The notes under the pieces are model-generated. The model made no database searches. It was not told the origin of the DNA and saw nothing but the letters and a program-made list of their open reading frames with translations. From Verrucomicrobiota bacterium (GTDB taxonomy: Bacteria; Verrucomicrobiota; Verrucomicrobiia; Limisphaerales; UBA1319), in contig JAKLHY010000022.1 of NCBI GenBank assembly GCA_022709905.1, forward strand, positions 1 to 64,000: a stretch of 64,000 nt of DNA, read 5' to 3'. A program made the translations under genes and the position numbers. Positions 24,598 through 33,992 of this stretch are shown in pieces; the first letter of the stretch is position 1; each line of letters starts with the position of its first letter.

Positions 24598-27500
24598 TCA
24601 GCCCCCGTTGCGCTCGGAACGATGGGTTTTAGCCTTGCCACAGGCGAGGTAGATCCGCTCCAACTCTTGTCGGATCACAGCGGGCAGCTGATGCTTGCTC
24701 AGTTGCTCTTGAGAGAATGGACAGGGCGTATCGCGACAAAACCAGCAACTGCCTTTTCCGTGCTTTTGGGGTTCGAGTATGATTTTTTCTGTCTTCAGGG
24801 GGGCTCTCTTCAGGAGGGCTGAGGAAGGGTCGAATTTCTCAGATAAGTCACTCCGGATACCCCAAGCCTCGGCCCACTTGCGCTTGGATTGATCCAAAGC
24901 CAAATGACCAAACTGGGCCATCGTGGACGCGCATCCATGAGCGATACTCGCGGCCTGTTTCTCGCGCCGGAAACCCAGCATCGGATGCATCGCAAACGTG
25001 CCGCAGAGCCATTCTGGCTTGACCGCCACCACTTCAATGTCCATCGGCTCCCACGGAGGAGTCTTGTGAGACCCAATCTGAGACTCGTAGATCCATCGGA
25101 GATCATGCTGGCTCTGGGCGAAGAGATGCAGTTTGTGGTTGTAGCTCAGACGGCGCGCGCGTCGACACAATCGCATCCAGTCCTTTGCAATCGACTGAAC
25201 CTCGTCGGGGGGCAGTTCAGCCACATTGGCCTCCAACGAGGCGGCAAACAGGAGATGAGGAATGGATGCTCCGTCAACCCTCGGGCGTCTCTTGATGGGA
25301 GGGACGGCCTTATCCATGACCTGCACCACCGCATCCAAAGGCAGGTTGTCCATGACTCCCCCATCGATGAACTGGCTTTCTGATGTCACTTCACTACACA
25401 CCTCCCACGACCAGCGCGGCCTGAATACGCCGGGAAAGGCGCTGCTAGCCAGCAAACCGTCCAGCAGAAACGCCGAATCCGACTTGCACCCATCCAACAC
25501 ATCGAGACTGCCTTTTACCAGGTTTGTCGCTGTCGCAAGCAGCCGAATCCCGTCGGGAGCAAACCGGTTGAATAAAGCGGCATCGGAGTGCTTGGCTTCC
25601 TCATCATGGGTGTAAAGGATATGTTTGCATATCAGTAGCTTTAAGGGTTCTGCCCCCAGGATTTCCATGCCTAAGTTGTGCCGATCGAGGAATTCCTGGA
25701 TATATTTGCTAACCAACTTGCTTGCCCGGCCGGTTTGGCGCCGGCGCAGGCTCTCGATGAGGTCATTCAGCTCATATGGACTGACGTAAAACAACCGTTC
25801 AAGACCGGCCACCACACGGCGGACACGGTCACAGAATTGTTCCTCGTCGCCTGCATCGTATCGCCGAAAAACCTCATCGATATCCCGCAGGGAAAACTCC
25901 GTTTGTGCTGCTCGCAGCGTGAAGCGCCGAACGAAATCGGCAAAGCGATCCGTCAGGATCAAGCGATCCAGGCCCAGCATTGAGGCGCACAGCCTGGCCA
26001 CAAGTTCCCGGCGATCGTTTGCATCCCTGTGGCGAAACACTTCGGCGACCAGTGCCCCTGTGATGGAACCAATCGAAGAACCCGCGACGATGTCCGGACG
26101 GCATCCCAATTCACTGAGCGCGTTCAACACCCCGAACTGAAACACACCCCGGAATACGCCCCCACTGAAAAGCAAGGCGACTAAAGGCCGATCATGGCCG
26201 TCCCTTTCTGTCCCGCAAACGCATCTTGGCTCCGGCCACGGCGGTTTCAGAAGCCGATTCTCCGCGTCCGGCCCGCACTCAAGGCCCAGACGGCTTGGGA
26301 GCTGATCGGGTCTCTGGGGCATTGGCTCTTGGCTCGGGAACGTAGAATTCAATGGTTCCCGCTGGGTCACCGCAACATTCGGCTGTTCCTCATGGATCCG
26401 AGTGGTGGCGTTCACCGATGACTTCTCTTCGACAGCGCTGGGCCAAAGAGGCCAGCCCGCCCTGTCCTCCTTCAAAGCAAGGCCCTTCTTCAGCTCACGA
26501 GCGCAGACACTGCACACTTCCGGAATTCCAGGCCCCGGCCCGTCCGGCGTCCCGTTACAGGCAAACGGGCCCAGCACGTCCTGGCAACAGGCGCACCTCT
26601 CGTTTTCACCCCTCTCGTTCCTCACCCGCCAGGCGTGCTGACGGATAGCGGGCTGCAACATCGCTTCCAGGCTGGCACGGCATCCCTCGGCGACGGCCTT
26701 GAGCACCAGGTGTCGCCGGGTGTCTTCGTCATCGGCTGTGTTAATTTGCTGGGCCAACTCCATGGGTTGTTCAACCTCGATGGCAAACACCGAAGCGTTG
26801 ATATAGGACGGCTTGTTGGAGTATTTCGCTATTCCCTTGGGCAAAACCCTGCTGTAGACCTTGGCAAGCTGGCGCTCCAGGGCCGCGTCTCGATACCGGC
26901 GCAACTGCATCGCGCGCAAAACGACCTCAACGAGCGTGGTGTAGGGCTTGCCTGCGGCGTGGCCGGGGCATTCATCCTTTCCCAGCACCGGAAAGGGATA
27001 AACCGGATAGACGTGCACCTCGCCGGCCTTCGAATTGAGCTGCCCCTGCAGGAATCGCATGAGTGCCAGGATCGGTTCGTTGGCAATGTTCATGCCGTCA
27101 ATATACTGTATTCCATTAATCTCAACGGCCTTATACACCGGCACCACTGCGGTAACAGCCATTAGGGCATCGACGACCGAAGCCGTCTCTGGAATGGGCT
27201 TGAGCTCGCCGCTGCCGATTTCTGCCGCGACGGGGATCACGGAGATCGGCGGACATTGGGTGGCATAACTCGACAAGAGCTTTTGTTGGACCTTCTCCGC
27301 CGGGTTCGATAATTCCCGGCTTAGGGGATTTGCATAATCGTGTTTCAGGGCCGATCCAACGATGCTATCCATCGACACTTGTCCGGCTCCGTAATAATTG
27401 GGATCGAAGATTCGCACGTAGAGCTGTTTCAGAGCATGAGAGTCCCCAAGGTCTTTCCCAATGTCGTAGCTGCTCAGGAACATATTTGATAATGGGCTGC

Positions 27501-28503
27501 GAAAAGCTTCGAAAAACAAACCCAGGATGCAGCGTCCCGCCATTGCCAGTATGAGCAGGAAAAACGGCAGTAACAATCCTAGCACCCAGTCTAAAAACCT
27601 CCCCACCTTGGCAAACGGACGGGGCAGGATGATCCTGACGGCATCCATGCCCTTGGGCTGCAACAGGCTGTAAAGCCGGCGGCGAATACTAGGACGGTCC
27701 TGATCGTCCTTATTCGGCCCCGGATCTAGCCTCGTCAACAACCAATGCGTGAATACCTGACGTTCGATCAACCACAGGGGTTGAGTGAGATGATGCCAGT
27801 TCCTGGATACCAGCCAAAACAGTCCGCAGATGCAACGAGTCCTGGCCAACAAGCGCTTGTGCCAGCATCGGATTTCGGCCGCCTCACGAAGGCCCAGCCC
27901 GTACCGCACAGCCCGCGTAACGGTCCCGACCGTGATGCGGAGCTTGAATAATCCATTGAAAAGTCGAATCAAACCCGCCCGTGTCTGCAGAGCCGCCGCG
28001 CGCTCCTCGCGTTCCGGCTGCTGATGGATGGGGAGCTCAATCGGTCGCAACGCGCTGCGGAATCCAATCTCATACGGATCAGGCAGCAGAGAACGAATCA
28101 TCACCCCGGGGGCCTCCTGGTATTCCTTCAGCAGCTTGCGAAAGCAGGTCACTTGGGCGGCGCGCGCAGCCTGGGGTGGCAGATTCTTGCCCGCCTGCAA
28201 AACCTCCGCCAGAGTCACGGCGTTCACCGCCCCGGCTGAAATGCCGACCACGACGTCCGGGGCCCGGCGTCCACTGACCATGAGCGCATGCACAACCCCC
28301 AACTGCATGATCGTATCAAGACCTCCGCCCGCAAAGGCAAAGCAACGCACCACTTGCCCCTCCTCCCCAATCAGACGCCCCTTCCGCTCCTCGACTGAAA
28401 CCGATGCCGGCGAAACGGACGGCTCGATCGTCTCGGACTGCGACTTGGCGCTGACCTCGACCCCGGGAAGGGTATGCGCGCTTTGACCCCGCCCGGCGCT
28501 CAT
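24598..28503 (-). CDS. Tandem-patatin phospholipase-like protein
   Basis: A 1301-residue protein with two patatin-like lipase domains. Domain 1 (about 52-490) has the nucleophile elbow G-I-S-A-G (Ser89) and an Asp-Gly dyad at 469-470 ('IQYIDGMNI'), but its oxyanion loop reads 'GGGLDTIMQLG', where the usual Arg/Lys-Gly is Asp-Thr. It is split by a long insertion with a hydrophobic segment (about 303-333, 'FLDWVLGLLLPFFLLILAMA'). Domain 2 (about 773-1065) has a regular loop 'SGGVFRGVFQFG', elbow G-S-S-I-G (Ser810) and D-G-G at 1047-1049. Between them is a Cys cluster (637-667: C-A-C-C ... C ... C-S-V-C); the tail also has 'CWFCRDTPC'. The start overlaps the upstream membrane-protein stop (ATGA), so the two are probably co-translated. 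Patatins hydrolyse acyl esters of membrane lipids; substrate and role here are unknown. Confidence 0.88.
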   Translation of the reverse strand: MSAGRGQSAHTLPGVEVSAKSQSETIEPSVSPASVSVEERKGRLIGEEGQVVRCFAFAGGGLDTIMQLGVVHALMVSGRRAPDVVVGISAGAVNAVTLAEVLQAGKNLPPQAARAAQVTCFRKLLKEYQEAPGVMIRSLLPDPYEIGFRSALRPIELPIHQQPEREERAAALQTRAGLIRLFNGLFKLRITVGTVTRAVRYGLGLREAAEIRCWHKRLLARTRCICGLFWLVSRNWHHLTQPLWLIERQVFTHWLLTRLDPGPNKDDQDRPSIRRRLYSLLQPKGMDAVRIILPRPFAKVGRFLDWVLGLLLPFFLLILAMAGRCILGLFFEAFRSPLSNMFLSSYDIGKDLGDSHALKQLYVRIFDPNYYGAGQVSMDSIVGSALKHDYANPLSRELSNPAEKVQQKLLSSYATQCPPISVIPVAAEIGSGELKPIPETASVVDALMAVTAVVPVYKAVEINGIQYIDGMNIANEPILALMRFLQGQLNSKAGEVHVYPVYPFPVLGKDECPGHAAGKPYTTLVEVVLRAMQLRRYRDAALERQLAKVYSRVLPKGIAKYSNKPSYINASVFAIEVEQPMELAQQINTADDEDTRRHLVLKAVAEGCRASLEAMLQPAIRQHAWRVRNERGENERCACCQDVLGPFACNGTPDGPGPGIPEVCSVCARELKKGLALKEDRAGWPLWPSAVEEKSSVNATTRIHEEQPNVAVTQREPLNSTFPSQEPMPQRPDQLPSRLGLECGPDAENRLLKPPWPEPRCVCGTERDGHDRPLVALLFSGGVFRGVFQFGVLNALSELGCRPDIVAGSSIGSITGALVAEVFRHRDANDRRELVARLCASMLGLDRLILTDRFADFVRRFTLRAAQTEFSLRDIDEVFRRYDAGDEEQFCDRVRRVVAGLERLFYVSPYELNDLIESLRRRQTGRASKLVSKYIQEFLDRHNLGMEILGAEPLKLLICKHILYTHDEEAKHSDAALFNRFAPDGIRLLATATNLVKGSLDVLDGCKSDSAFLLDGLLASSAFPGVFRPRWSWEVCSEVTSESQFIDGGVMDNLPLDAVVQVMDKAVPPIKRRPRVDGASIPHLLFAASLEANVAELPPDEVQSIAKDWMRLCRRARRLSYNHKLHLFAQSQHDLRWIYESQIGSHKTPPWEPMDIEVVAVKPEWLCGTFAMHPMLGFRREKQAASIAHGCASTMAQFGHLALDQSKRKWAEAWGIRSDLSEKFDPSSALLKRAPLKTEKIILEPQKHGKGSCWFCRDTPCPFSQEQLSKHQLPAVIRQELERIYLACGKAKTHRSERNGG

Positions 28504-29639
28504 TTTGGGTTTTTGGATTGCGCTTTGGCTTCCTTGTCCATTCGCGTTGACAGAATGGGACGCAAACTCAGCAGTGTATTAAGTGCGTTAAACCAGAACG
28601 GCGCCCCCAAACTCAGTAGCGCCACCGATATCAGCATGCCCCAGAATCCCTGCTTTCTCGGATCATAATCCGACATCTGAACCGACTTCCGGGCCGGCAG
28701 CCATGTGAGGCCGGCTTTCGCCAATTCATCCTGCACGACAGCCACGCTGCCCATTAACTCCGGCACCTTGGCAACGAGATTTGTTGCGACCAACGCGTCA
28801 TATTGATCCAGGATTTTTTCCTTTTTGGTTGATTCATTCACTTGGGTGCGAATCCAGAGATGCGCCAGTTCCAGCGTCATCAACGACGGCGGGGCGTTCG
28901 TCAGCGCCTCGCGGGCGCCCGGATCGCTTTTCTTAAGCTGATCCAGAGACACCATGAACACGTTGGTGTCGCCCCGGGGGCCGAACACCTTGGATGTCTC
29001 CCGCACCACCGTGTCAGCACTGGCCACCAATCGAGAGCGCATCACAGCGTCCTGCGATATTTTTTTCAACAGGCCGATGGCGTCGAGTTGAAGCCCCGCA
29101 ACAAGCACCACAGCCAACGCGATGGTATACATCCGCATAGACATGGCAAACCGCTGCGAGACACGATCCATCGTCTGGTCAAACCACCTTTCAATATGCA
29201 GTTTGACCTTGTCCGAATCCTTTTTTAATGCTTCAGCCACCGCGTCAGCGCCCTCAAAATCTCCAGGCACATCGAGGAGGTTTAGTAATTCCTCCTTCCG
29301 AATGCCATGGGCCAGTTTCACACGTTCGATCCACCCTCTGAACGGTGTCCCACCTCCGAACTTCGAAAAGGTCGAGTCCGAAATGAGCGGGTGATGCAGA
29401 ATCCGATCGACGACAGTTCTCCACTGTTTCTGTATCTCACTCTCGAGCGCCGGATTTTTGGCCTTATTGGTCGGGACCGAAACCGCGGTTTCCAGGAGCT
29501 TCTGAACGCCCCATCGAAGATTGGTGCCCCGCAATCCCAGGATCGATGAAATGATCTGGGTGAACACCGTGATCAGCAGGCTCACGCCAAGCATGATCGT
29601 GGCAAACGCGATTAAAGTGTCCAAGTGTTGCAGATTCAT
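28500..29639 (-). CDS. Membrane protein partnered with tandem patatin
   Basis: A 379-residue protein with three hydrophobic zones: N-terminal (about 7-33, 'LDTLIAFATIMLGVSLLITV'), central ('RMYTIALAVVLVAGLQLDAI') and C-terminal ('GFWGMLISVALLSLGAPFWF', followed by 'NALNTLLSLRPILS'). The 'SLGAPFWFNxLNxLLxLR' end is common in uncharacterised bacterial membrane proteins. Between helices are soluble, charged segments with helical character. The start at 29639 (MNLQHLDTL) is preferred to ATG 29699 because it places the first helix at the N-terminus. It overlaps the patatin gene as ATGA, which implies a two-protein unit; it could anchor or gate the lipase. No functional family was recognised. Confidence 0.75.
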   Translation of the reverse strand: MNLQHLDTLIAFATIMLGVSLLITVFTQIISSILGLRGTNLRWGVQKLLETAVSVPTNKAKNPALESEIQKQWRTVVDRILHHPLISDSTFSKFGGGTPFRGWIERVKLAHGIRKEELLNLLDVPGDFEGADAVAEALKKDSDKVKLHIERWFDQTMDRVSQRFAMSMRMYTIALAVVLVAGLQLDAIGLLKKISQDAVMRSRLVASADTVVRETSKVFGPRGDTNVFMVSLDQLKKSDPGAREALTNAPPSLMTLELAHLWIRTQVNESTKKEKILDQYDALVATNLVAKVPELMGSVAVVQDELAKAGLTWLPARKSVQMSDYDPRKQGFWGMLISVALLSLGAPFWFNALNTLLSLRPILSTRMDKEAKAQSKNPK

Positions 29640-30032
29640 TTGCGAAACCTCCTTTTGAGCAGATTCAAATGCGTGCCATGTGATCCTTAAGTCAGTCACC
29701 GTAAACCGAATTGCCGCTACGCGAGTTGGCAGAAGCGCCCTTGAAACAAGAACTCAATGTGCGAGATGCTCGTCCCGAGTCGTAAAGGAAGTGCTCGATC
29801 CTTTCCGGCCCACCTCGTCCGGATGGCCTGCAAATCGGCATGGAATTCCAAGAAAAAACGGTAACATGCCTCTTTTTCAAATATGGCACTCCCTTTCAGA
29901 GAATCAAGCAAAGCCAAACGCAACCGTTTCCTGTCGAAGGAAAAATGGAAAATCGAATGAAGAGGACAGGCAGGTATGGGAACAGGAGGCTCCCCGTCCA
30001 GCGATCCCCAGCCGCGTTGGAGGATCACGATT
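29640..30032. other. Intergenic region, no gene seen
   Basis: About 390 bp upstream of the membrane-protein/patatin unit. Small open frames exist on both strands (for example 29889-29692 minus) but have no family-like sequence or ribosome site. It presumably holds the promoter of the patatin unit; no clear -35/-10 pair was identified. Confidence 0.4.
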
Positions 30033-31403
30033 TTATCCGCGCGAGACGGCCAAATAGACCAATCCGGCTGACGCGGCGTATTGCGGGTTGACCCGGAGGT
30101 TTCTTGCCGGCTGGATCCATTCCCATGGCGCGCCTTCCGTGCGGTACCGGCGCAGGTGCAGGGCGTAATCGGCGAGCACGCTCGCCGCTGCCGCGCGGCT
30201 GACCTTGCGCAGGCTGGCCGCCAACCAGCCCGTCGGGGTCGCCCAGAACCCGCCGTTCTGATACGTGCCTGGTTCGCAGGCCGCCTGCTCCCAGAAACCA
30301 CCGAATTCACCCTCTGGCGGCAGATGGCGGACTTGCCCTTCCACGACCGTACCCCCTGTTTCGTAGAGGAATAGCAGACGCCGGGCGACAGCCAGTTCCA
30401 CGTCGCGCGGCAATATTCTCAACCACACCGCGTAAGCCGATGCCCAGACGTCCTCCTTGCGCCCCAGCCCCGTGGCGGACAGCATCAGGGCGGTTTTTCG
30501 GCCGCTGGAAGCGGGCAAAGGATGGTAGAACTCCTTGAGCACCGACGCTCGGATTTTTCTGGCTTCCGCGCGGAAGCGTTTCGCCTCGTTCTGCCGGCGA
30601 TGGGCCGCAAACAACGCTGCCAGATCACAAGCCGCCCTCCACCGCAGCAACGACGGCATCAGGCAGAAACCCGTCTTGCGAATGGTGTCACAAAATCCCC
30701 AATCGACACGGGTCCGGCCCTCCGTGGATTCACAGACGACCAGGCCGGTCCGGGGATCGGCCATCACTGAATCAAATGCATTTACACAGACCTCTGACAA
30801 ACGATGTTCGCCCCAGGCCGTTTTTATGGGCGATTTGAAGAATGAAGTGCGCCGGGTTAGGCGCCACTGTTCCCAAACCATTTGGATCAGGTAAAAGGCG
30901 TCATCGGCCGGCGGCAGGAAACCAAAGGCACCCTGGCCCTGCTCGGTGTAAGCGCCCGGATACCAGCAGGCCTCGCCCGCCAGGGTGATGTGGTCCGGAA
31001 TGCTAAACGGCGGGACCTGCAGCTCGCCAAATCGCAGTCCCTCGCGTCCCGGCTGGGTGGCCGCGATGACCTTCACCCAACCTTCGATTTCGTCGGCTGA
31101 TATGAAATCGCCTCCGAGCATCATGGCGGCGTCGCGGATCCAGAACGCTGGATAGTAATTCTGGGTTCCACCGGGTAAGCGCAATGAATGTCCTGTCGTG
31201 TTACCAGGCCCGTTGGGGATTCGTCCTCCTGCAGGCACTTGGGAGCTGCGGATGACTTCACCGGCAATGTCCCGCAGGAAATCGAGATCTCCTGGAGTGG
31301 ATTCACTGGCCCGATCGCGCGCCTCAACCATCGTGGCAATCCGCGTAAGCCAGAGCAAACCCATCGCCGAGGCCGTTCGTTTTAGGAAAAGGCGGCGGTC
31401 CAT
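30033..31403 (-). CDS. Tat-exported six-hairpin glycosidase-like protein
   Basis: A 456-residue protein beginning 'MDRRLFLKRTASAMGLLWLT', a twin-arginine signal (RRLFLK), so it is probably exported folded. The body is helical with aromatic-rich loops typical of (alpha/alpha)6-barrel glycosidases: 'YYPAFWIRDAAMMLGGDFIS', 'AFGFLPPADDAFYLIQMVWE', 'EGRTRVDWGFCDTIRKTGFC', 'EFGGFWEQAACEPGTYQNGG'. The 'WIRDAAM' loop resembles the Arg-Asp substrate-binding loop seen in several such families. The exact GH family is not recognised. A 5-bp GC hairpin (GCGGG-TGTT-CCCGC, 31407-31420) lies 3 nt before the chosen ATG and would cover the ribosome site; an upstream in-frame ATG at 31460 would avoid this. Confidence 0.72.
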   Translation of the reverse strand: MDRRLFLKRTASAMGLLWLTRIATMVEARDRASESTPGDLDFLRDIAGEVIRSSQVPAGGRIPNGPGNTTGHSLRLPGGTQNYYPAFWIRDAAMMLGGDFISADEIEGWVKVIAATQPGREGLRFGELQVPPFSIPDHITLAGEACWYPGAYTEQGQGAFGFLPPADDAFYLIQMVWEQWRLTRRTSFFKSPIKTAWGEHRLSEVCVNAFDSVMADPRTGLVVCESTEGRTRVDWGFCDTIRKTGFCLMPSLLRWRAACDLAALFAAHRRQNEAKRFRAEARKIRASVLKEFYHPLPASSGRKTALMLSATGLGRKEDVWASAYAVWLRILPRDVELAVARRLLFLYETGGTVVEGQVRHLPPEGEFGGFWEQAACEPGTYQNGGFWATPTGWLAASLRKVSRAAAASVLADYALHLRRYRTEGAPWEWIQPARNLRVNPQYAASAGLVYLAVSRG

Positions 31404-31589
31404 GAAGCGGGTGTTCCCGCGAGTCAGCAGGCGCCTGGCTGTAAGATGAGTTCGAGTCATGAGAAGATCCCTTGTTTACAGCGCGGAAAACTGCCAAGCT
31501 TAATCGGCCCAACGGTTTCGCTGATCGTTTATGGCCCCGCTCCGACGCATCACAGCGCCCCGCAAAAAGACGCCAAACAATTCTGGAGC

Positions 31590-32351
31590 TCAGCGTTGGT
31601 GCTTCAATAACCAGTCGTAGAGTTTCGGTTGGTTATAGGTCTCGCTCCAGGAATCGTGGTCGGCCTCGGGATAAACCGTGAGCTCGATCTCTTTGCAACC
31701 GGCCCTCTGGAAGGCCGCAATCATCCGCTCGGATTCAGCCAAAGGCACCACGGAATCTTTGGCGCCATGAAAGGCCCAAACCCCCAGGGATTGAATCGCC
31801 CGGACTTTATCCGGATTGGCCAGTAAGACGTCAATGGTCTCTCCCCCTCCACAGATGGGCGCTATTGCCGCAAAACGCTCGGGGGAAGTCGAGCCAAGGC
31901 TCCAGGTGCCGTATCCTCCCATGCTCAAGCCCGTCAGGTAGATCCGCTTGGGATCGACCTTGTATCGGGCGATGACATCATCCAGCAGGGCCAGCAGGAC
32001 GGTGTTGTCCCATCGCTGACCGGCCGGGCATTGCGGCGACACAATCAGGAACGGGAATTCGCGGTTCTGCTTCACCAGCTTGGGCGGGCCATGCACGGCC
32101 ACTTTGGCGAGGTCGTGGCCCCGCTCTCCCGCGCCATGGAGAAACAACAACAACGGCCAGCGTTTCGTCGCCTCGGATGCGTAATCCTTGGGGAGGTAAA
32201 GCAAGTAACCCAAGTTCACCGTTCGGGTGACCTGGCTCGTAAAAACATGCCGCTGTTGCATGAGTTCAGGATCCGTTTCCTGGGCGCCGAGAGTCAGCGC
32301 AAAAAGAGCGGCCGCGCCCGCGGCAGCCATGAAGAGTCGTGGTGTTCGCAT
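31590..32351 (-). CDS. Secreted alpha/beta-hydrolase (esterase/peptidase-like)
   Basis: A 253-residue protein with an N-terminal signal peptide ('MRTPRLFMAAAGAAALFALT', cut near 'LGAQE'). The alpha/beta-hydrolase fold is clear: oxyanion segment 'WPLLLFLHGAGERGHDLA', nucleophile elbow G-L-S-M-G, an acid in 'WAFHGAKDSVVP' and the catalytic His in 'PEADHDSW'. It fits the group of small secreted esterases/predicted peptidases (COG4099-like, feruloyl-esterase-like) often found with polysaccharide-degrading genes. It lies downstream of the six-hairpin gene region on the opposite flank of a two-component pair. Confidence 0.85.
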   Translation of the reverse strand: MRTPRLFMAAAGAAALFALTLGAQETDPELMQQRHVFTSQVTRTVNLGYLLYLPKDYASEATKRWPLLLFLHGAGERGHDLAKVAVHGPPKLVKQNREFPFLIVSPQCPAGQRWDNTVLLALLDDVIARYKVDPKRIYLTGLSMGGYGTWSLGSTSPERFAAIAPICGGGETIDVLLANPDKVRAIQSLGVWAFHGAKDSVVPLAESERMIAAFQRAGCKEIELTVYPEADHDSWSETYNQPKLYDWLLKHQR

Positions 32352-32382
32352 AATGAGATTCGTTGGATTCATTGACTGGCTC

Positions 32383-33603
32383 TTATTCCATTCGCTTGCG
32401 GAGCACTTCCATGAGGTCCTTTACAGAAAAGGGTTTCTTCAGCAAGTGAGGTCGCACTGGATCCAGCCGCTCCAACTTCTCCTCGCGGGTGGCCTCGGCA
32501 TCCCCGCTCATCAGCACGACCGGAACATGAGCGTTGACTTGGCGCAATTGCAGGACGAATTCGATGCCACTCATCGCAGGCATGGTCACATCAGACAATA
32601 CGAGGGAAATGTCGGTCTCGTGGCGGCGAAAAACCTCCAAGGCCTCCCGTCCGTCGCGAGCGACCAGCACGTCATACCCCGACCGCAAGAGACAGGCCTT
32701 GACCACCTCCAAAACCAACGGATCGTCATCCGCCACTAGAACCGTCTTGCCAATCGACGGAGGCGAACGATCGACCCATCCTGTCATTGGCGACGAACCT
32801 CCGGCCCTTTTCTCGGCCAGACTGGATACCATGGGCAGGTAAATCGTGACGGTTGTGCCTTCGTTTTCCTGACTTTCGAGCAGGACTTGACCTTCGTGGA
32901 GGCGGGTGACGCTGTGAACAATCGTCAGCCCGAGACCCACCCCCAAACTCTTGGATCGGGTCGAATAGAAGGGATCAAAGGCACGATCCAGAACCGCGGG
33001 GGACATGCCAAGACCGTGGTCGGCAAAGGCCATTTTGCATACATCCACCGAGTTCAACCCCAGGGCCTCGGCCCGCTCGGCCGACAAAGAGAGACGCTCG
33101 AGGGCAATGTCGAGTCTGCCCCCGGTGGCCAAGGCAAACCGGCTGTTGCTCAGGAGTTGGTGAAAGACATTCTGCCACTGGGTCGGATCGGCGGTCAGTT
33201 GACAGGCGGACAGCCGGATTTGAAGATCGATCTGGGCCGAACCCGGCAACTGCCCAAGCCAGGACTGAGTCTCCTTCTCAAGCAAGGCGGACAGATCGAT
33301 GGTCTGCGGTCGAAACCGTCGCTGCGGCCGGGCGGCGAGGAGAACATTCTCTAAAATGCGCTCGCTTTTGCGCGCCGAATTGTCTAAAGCCATCGCATAC
33401 TGCATGGCCTGGGAATTTGGGACGACTTCCTCCTTGATCAAGGACGCGTAACCCAGGATGGGAGCGATAAAATTGTTGAAATCATGGGCCAATTGCCCCG
33501 CCAGGAGCTTCAGCGAATCGAGCCGCTCATCACGCGCCCGCAAGACCGGATCGCCAGGGGGTTTTGGCGGCAAACGTGATGTGAAGGAAGAGGAGGGTGT
33601 CAT
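32383..33603 (-). CDS. Hybrid sensor histidine kinase without sensor domain
   Basis: A 406-residue cytoplasmic kinase. The H-box is 'GQLAHDFNNFIAPILGYASL' with phospho-acceptor His40, the HDFNN type of HisKA families used by soluble hybrid kinases. ATPase boxes follow: the N box region, G1 'MAFADHGLGMSPAVLDRAFD' and G2 'SKSLGVGLGLTIVHSVTRLH'. A C-terminal receiver (about 286-405) has 'TVLVADDDPLVLEVVKACLL' and the acceptor Asp in 'LVLSDVTMPAMSG', with Lys in 'LLKKPFS'. There is no PAS, GAF or membrane segment, so the input probably comes through a partner. Its ATG overlaps the upstream regulator's stop. Confidence 0.92.
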   Translation of the reverse strand: MTPSSSFTSRLPPKPPGDPVLRARDERLDSLKLLAGQLAHDFNNFIAPILGYASLIKEEVVPNSQAMQYAMALDNSARKSERILENVLLAARPQRRFRPQTIDLSALLEKETQSWLGQLPGSAQIDLQIRLSACQLTADPTQWQNVFHQLLSNSRFALATGGRLDIALERLSLSAERAEALGLNSVDVCKMAFADHGLGMSPAVLDRAFDPFYSTRSKSLGVGLGLTIVHSVTRLHEGQVLLESQENEGTTVTIYLPMVSSLAEKRAGGSSPMTGWVDRSPPSIGKTVLVADDDPLVLEVVKACLLRSGYDVLVARDGREALEVFRRHETDISLVLSDVTMPAMSGIEFVLQLRQVNAHVPVVLMSGDAEATREEKLERLDPVRPHLLKKPFSVKDLMEVLRKRME

Positions 33604-33992
33604 TCGGGTGACGAGGGTCTCCTTCCCTCACCCAGGTGTGTTCGGACTTCCTGGAGCAGTTCATTCAAGGGTTGCATCTTGCTGATGCAGCAAGCCGCCT
33701 GCTTCGCGAGGGCCTCCTGCATGAGTTCCTCGTCATAGCCCATCCCGGTCAACATGATGACCGGCATTTTCGGATACAACCGTTTGATGGCCATCAGCAC
33801 CTCCAAGCCGTCCGCATCCGCCAAGGCAATATCCAGAATCACCAGATCACAGACCTGGGTTTCGAGCCGGCGCAAAGCCTCCCCGGCTGTGGCGCTGCAC
33901 TCGACTTCCAATCCCCGCTTCTGCAGAAAGCCACAGAGCAAATCACGGATCGATGCCTCATCGTCCACTAATAGGACGCGCGGTTGATTCAT
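33600..33992 (-). CDS. Single-domain response regulator
   Basis: A 130-residue CheY-like receiver with no output domain: 'PRVLLVDDEASIRDLLCGFL', acceptor Asp in 'CDLVILDIALADADGL', and Thr in 'PVIMLTGMG'. The conserved Lys near the C-terminus is 'CISKMQPLNEL', with Met in place of the usual Pro after it. The open frame extends to 34166, but MNQPRVLLVDDE at 33992 is the family-like start (34016 is another option). It overlaps the hybrid kinase by ATGA, so the two form a phosphorelay pair. Confidence 0.88.
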   Translation of the reverse strand: MNQPRVLLVDDEASIRDLLCGFLQKRGLEVECSATAGEALRRLETQVCDLVILDIALADADGLEVLMAIKRLYPKMPVIMLTGMGYDEELMQEALAKQAACCISKMQPLNELLQEVRTHLGEGRRPSSPE

